The translations under genes and the position numbers were made by a program. A DNA stretch of 64,000 bases from Novosphingobium nitrogenifigens DSM 19370 (GTDB lineage: Bacteria; Pseudomonadota; Alphaproteobacteria; Sphingomonadales; Sphingomonadaceae). Shown piece by piece: positions 60,952 through 64,000 of the stretch. Position 1 is the stretch's first letter. Each line of letters begins with the position of its first letter. The stretch covers positions 594,698-658,697 of the forward strand of contig NZ_GL876933.1 in the NCBI RefSeq assembly GCF_000192575.1. The letters run 5' to 3'. Below the pieces are notes generated by a model. That model saw nothing but the letters and a program-made list of their open reading frames with translations. It was not told the DNA's origin and searched no databases.

Positions 60952-63795
60952 CTAGTGCGCGGCGCCCCATGACGGTCCGGTGCCGATCTCGACGCCGAGC
61001 GGAACCGACAGCTTGACTGCGGGTTCTGCGGCCGTGGCCATGACGCGCTCGATCACTGCACTTGCCGCCGCGACATCGCTTTCGGGAAGTTCGAAGACGA
61101 GTTCGTCGTGGACTTGCAGCAGCATGCGGACATGGCCGAGCCCGGCTTCGACAAGGGCGGGGGTCATGCGGGCCATCGCGCGCTTGATGATGTCGGCGCA
61201 TGTCCCCTGGATCGGGGCGTTGATGGCCGCGCGTTCGCTCCCTGCGCGTTCGGCCTGCGTTTTCGAGGCGATGCGCGGGAACCAGGTCTTGCGCCCGAAC
61301 AGCGTCTCGGAATAGCCGCGATCGCGCACGTGTTCGAGCGTTTCGTGGATGTAGCGCTGAATGCCGGGGAAACGTTCGAAATAGCGATCGATCATCGCCT
61401 GCGCTTCATCCGCACTGGTGCCCAGACGCGTGGCAAGGCCCCAGCGGCTGATGCCGTAGAGAATCGCGAAGTTGATCGTCTTGGCGCGACCGCGGGTGTC
61501 GCGGTTCACTTCGCCGAACAGCTCCATGGCCGTGCGCGCGTGAATGTCCTCGCCATGGGCAAAGGCTTCGCGAAGTGCGGGAACGTCGGCGATGTGGGCG
61601 GCAAGGCGCAGTTCGATCTGGCTGTAGTCGGCCGAGAGCAGGACATGGCCCGGTTCGGCGACGAAGGCGTCGCGAATCTGGCGCCCGATTTCGGTGCGGA
61701 CCGGAATGTTCTGCAGATTGGGGTCGTTCGACGACAGGCGCCCGGTCTGTGCGCCGACCAGCGAATAGCTGGTGTGGACGCGTCCGGTGGCGGGGTTGAT
61801 CGCGGCCTGAAGCGCATCGGTGTACGTCGACTTGAGCTTGGACAGCTGGCGCCATTCGAGCACGAGCGTCGCGACTTCGGCGCCTTGTGAGGCGAGCGTT
61901 TCCAGAACCGACTGGTCGGTCGAATACTGGCCGCTCTTGCCCTTTTTGCCGCCCTTGTAGCCCAGCTTGTCGAACAGGACTTCACCAAGCTGTTTGGGGC
62001 TGCCGATGGTGAACGTCGTGCCCGCCTTTTCGTGGATCACGCTTTCCAGCGCGGCGATGCGGGTGGCGAATTCGCCCGACAGCGTGGCCAGGCGTTCGCG
62101 ATCGACCTTGATGCCGTGGCCTTCCATCGTGGCAATGACCTGCACCAGCGGACGGTCGACCCGCTGGTAGATGCGGGTGCCGCCTTCCTCGGCAAGACGC
62201 GGGGCGAGGACGGCATGAAGGCGCCATGTCACTTCGGCATCTTCGGCCGCATAGCGCGTGGCGTCGGGCAGGGGGACTTCGGCAAAGGAAATGGCTTTCT
62301 TGCCGGTCCCGGCCACGTCCTTGAACTTGATCGTCGTGTGGCCAAGGTGGCGTTCGGCCAGTTCGTCCATGCCGTGACCGAACGGCATCGGTTCGCCGCG
62401 CCCGGCGTCGAGGCAGAAGCTCATCACCATGGTGTCGTCGATCGGGGCGACCGCAATGCCGTGACGGGCGAGCACGGTCAGGTCGTACTTGATGTTCTGT
62501 CCGACTTTCAGGACCGAATCGTCTTCGAGCAGCGGCTTGAGCAGGGCGAGCGCGCGGGCCTTGTCGATCTGGCGCGGGCGTTCGGCAAACATGTCGGTGG
62601 TGTTGCCGTGGCCGAGCGGGATGTAGCAGGCAGCGCCGGGGCCGGTCGCAAGGCTGATCCCGACGAGATCGGCGCCCACCGCATCGAGCGCGCTCGTTTC
62701 GGTATCGACCGCGACGAGACCGGCCGCCTGTGCCCGGGCGATCCACTCTTCGAGATCGGCTTCGTCCTGTACGCAGGGATAGGCGGCCGTGTCGATGGCG
62801 GGCCATTCGGGCAGGGGCTGGCGATTCCCGGTTTCCGGGGCCGTCGGTGCGGCCGGAGCAGGGGCGCCGGTGGTGCGTGCCGCAGGGGCTGCCGTTTCGC
62901 GCGTGCCGAGCTTGCGCAGAAGGCTGGTAAAGCCGTGCTCGCCCAGGAAGGCCGCGAGCGGATCGGGCGGAATCGGGCCGAGCGTGAAATCGTCGAGCGG
63001 GATCGGCAGTGCGCAATCGTCTTTGAGCGCGATGAGCTTGCGCGACAGGCGTGCCATGTCGGCCTGCTCGATCAGGCTTTCGCGCAATTTGCCCGCCTTC
63101 ATCGCGGGGGCATTGGCCAATGCGGTTTCGAGGTCGCCGTTTTCCTGAATGAGCTTGGTCGCGGTCTTGGGGCCGATGCCGCGAATGCCGGGCACGTTGT
63201 CGACCGCGTCACCCATCAGCGCGAGAACGTCGCCGACCTTTTCAGGGGGGACGCCGAACTTGTCGACCACTTCGGGAATGAAGACGCGCTGGTTCTTCAT
63301 GGTGTCGAGCATGTCGACGCGTCCGCCGCCGGGGTATTCCCCCACCAGCTGCATGAGGTCCTTGTCCGACGAGACGATGGTGACGTCCCAGCCCTGTGCC
63401 GCTGCGGCACGCGTATAGGAGGCGATGAGATCGTCGGCCTCGAGACCCGCTTCCTCGATGCAAGCGAGGCTGAACGCGCGGGTGGCGTCGCGAATCAGGG
63501 GGAACTGGGGAACCAGATCCTCAGGCGGAGGCGGCCGGTTTGCCTTGTAGGCGTCATAAAGTTCGTTTCGGAACGTCACCGAGCCCTTGTCGAGAATCAC
63601 CGCGAGGTGAGTCGGGCCGTCCGCCGCGTGAAGGTCCTCGGCCAGCTTCCACAGCATGGTCGTATAGCCATAGACCGCGCCGACCGGCACACCCTGCGGG
63701 TTGGTGAGCGGGGGCAGGCGGTGATAGGCCCTGAAAATATAGGCCGAACCATCGACGAGATAGAGGTGGTTGCGAGGCTTGGCGGGAACGTCCAT
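60952..63795 (-). CDS. polA: DNA polymerase I
   Basis: A 947-residue polymerase with all three domains: 5'-3' exonuclease (LYLVDGSAYIFRAYH, GIGPKTATKLIQE), 3'-5' exonuclease (LVAVDTETSALDAV with Asp-Glu ligands) and polymerase (SADYSQIELRLAAH, INFAILYGISRWGLA, and LQVHDELVFELP). It fills gaps in repair and replaces RNA primers. ATG at 63795; upstream frame to 63963 lacks homology. An Ala/Pro-rich linker (ETAAPAARTTGAPAPAAPT) separates the first two domains. Confidence 0.97.
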   Translation of the reverse strand: MDVPAKPRNHLYLVDGSAYIFRAYHRLPPLTNPQGVPVGAVYGYTTMLWKLAEDLHAADGPTHLAVILDKGSVTFRNELYDAYKANRPPPPEDLVPQFPLIRDATRAFSLACIEEAGLEADDLIASYTRAAAAQGWDVTIVSSDKDLMQLVGEYPGGGRVDMLDTMKNQRVFIPEVVDKFGVPPEKVGDVLALMGDAVDNVPGIRGIGPKTATKLIQENGDLETALANAPAMKAGKLRESLIEQADMARLSRKLIALKDDCALPIPLDDFTLGPIPPDPLAAFLGEHGFTSLLRKLGTRETAAPAARTTGAPAPAAPTAPETGNRQPLPEWPAIDTAAYPCVQDEADLEEWIARAQAAGLVAVDTETSALDAVGADLVGISLATGPGAACYIPLGHGNTTDMFAERPRQIDKARALALLKPLLEDDSVLKVGQNIKYDLTVLARHGIAVAPIDDTMVMSFCLDAGRGEPMPFGHGMDELAERHLGHTTIKFKDVAGTGKKAISFAEVPLPDATRYAAEDAEVTWRLHAVLAPRLAEEGGTRIYQRVDRPLVQVIATMEGHGIKVDRERLATLSGEFATRIAALESVIHEKAGTTFTIGSPKQLGEVLFDKLGYKGGKKGKSGQYSTDQSVLETLASQGAEVATLVLEWRQLSKLKSTYTDALQAAINPATGRVHTSYSLVGAQTGRLSSNDPNLQNIPVRTEIGRQIRDAFVAEPGHVLLSADYSQIELRLAAHIADVPALREAFAHGEDIHARTAMELFGEVNRDTRGRAKTINFAILYGISRWGLATRLGTSADEAQAMIDRYFERFPGIQRYIHETLEHVRDRGYSETLFGRKTWFPRIASKTQAERAGSERAAINAPIQGTCADIIKRAMARMTPALVEAGLGHVRMLLQVHDELVFELPESDVAAASAVIERVMATAAEPAVKLSVPLGVEIGTGPSWGAAH

Positions 63796-64000
63796 GCTGG
63801 CCCTGTTAGCGAGCGAAGCGGCAAACCGCCAGCCTTGCGCGTGGCAACGATCAGTCTTGTGGATGCAACGTTCCATCGCACCTGAAAGGCGCTTGAACGT
63901 GCGGTTTTCCGGGGCATAAAAAGCCTTCGCTTCCACGGCGATATGACAAGGGTGACGCTGCAAGTGCGCAGAACGCTTGCAACGCGATGAATTGCCGATT
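63796..64000. other. Right edge, polA upstream region
   Basis: About 205 bp with the polA leader and promoter area. A loose inverted repeat (TGCAAG ... CTTGCA) lies near 63959-63978. No complete gene is supported before the window ends. Confidence 0.4.

Noticed and set aside
62032..63885. 617-codon open frame antisense to polA
   Set aside because: The opposite strand is DNA polymerase I with all motifs; the antisense frame shows none.
1..64000. tRNA, rRNA, CRISPR arrays, insertion sequences or prophage
   Set aside because: Intergenic regions were read for cloverleaf-like, repeat-spacer and transposase features; none was found. Covariance-model searches could not be run.

Overview
The window is GC-rich DNA from a free-living alphaproteobacterium. 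The order hisG-hisD-nusB, the DUF4089/DUF3225 ureide genes, the SqrR-type ArsR repressor and the general protein character point to Sphingomonadales, probably a Novosphingobium-like organism; this assignment is inference. No rRNA, tRNA, CRISPR array, transposase or phage gene was seen. Most genes sit in tightly packed operons with 1-4 nt overlaps of stop and start codons.

Layout. (1) 114-8444: two divergent operons around one AT-rich control region. Leftward: sulfide:quinone oxidoreductase, a YgaP-like membrane protein, a TolC-type outer-membrane channel and an AhpD-like CxxCxxxH protein. Rightward: rhodanese, RND adaptor lipoprotein, RND pump and a SqrR/BigR-like ArsR repressor. The halves of a tripartite pump are thus bound genetically to persulfide chemistry. 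(2) 8557-24756: a purine (urate to oxalurate/oxamate) catabolic island. Leftward operon A: pucG-uraD-hpyO-hiuH-atzG-atzE. Rightward operon: TonB receptor, urate/xanthine permease, an unassigned 2-oxoglutarate oxygenase, an alpha/beta hydrolase and, after an 85-nt gap, a LysR regulator. Leftward operon B: hpxW-allC-puuE-hpxZ. Three promoters share one operator with a fixed distance to a -10-like element, so this looks like one regulon.

(3) 24832-27783: a DUF2946 protein with a Cys-rich outer-membrane-type protein (perhaps metal-related), then a VOC protein and S-formylglutathione hydrolase. (4) 27844-35682: nusB-hisD-hisG, DUF2332, LtrA, BolA, J-domain protein, a small membrane protein and an aminotransferase. 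(5) 35768-40968: a large autotransporter, divergent from an ECF sigma factor and its putative membrane anti-sigma factor. (6) 40978-50605: envelope functions: MprF with a VirJ/AcvB-like hydrolase, a two-component system, and a three-domain GH18/NodB/GT2 fusion followed by a GNAT enzyme. (7) 50746-55130: thioredoxin-like protein and an ECF sigma/anti-sigma pair divergent from a secreted subtilase and a Gly-rich PRC-barrel-like secreted protein. (8) 55201-63795: housekeeping genes guaA, gluQ, HIG1 protein, PduO-type adenosyltransferase, 3-hydroxybutyryl-CoA dehydrogenase, ynfA, DUF486 and polA, plus an unannotated 27-residue membrane microprotein.

How the parts work together. In the purine island the receptor and permease would import urate or related compounds; HpyO, HiuH and UraD convert urate to allantoin; PuuE and the allantoate hydrolase give ureidoglycine; PucG transaminates it with glyoxylate to oxalurate; and AtzE/AtzG, HpxZ and HpxW process oxalurate/oxamate to oxalate and ammonia. 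In the sulfur locus, SQR and rhodanese would handle sulfide and persulfide while the RND pump exports an unknown substrate, under a thiol-sensing repressor.
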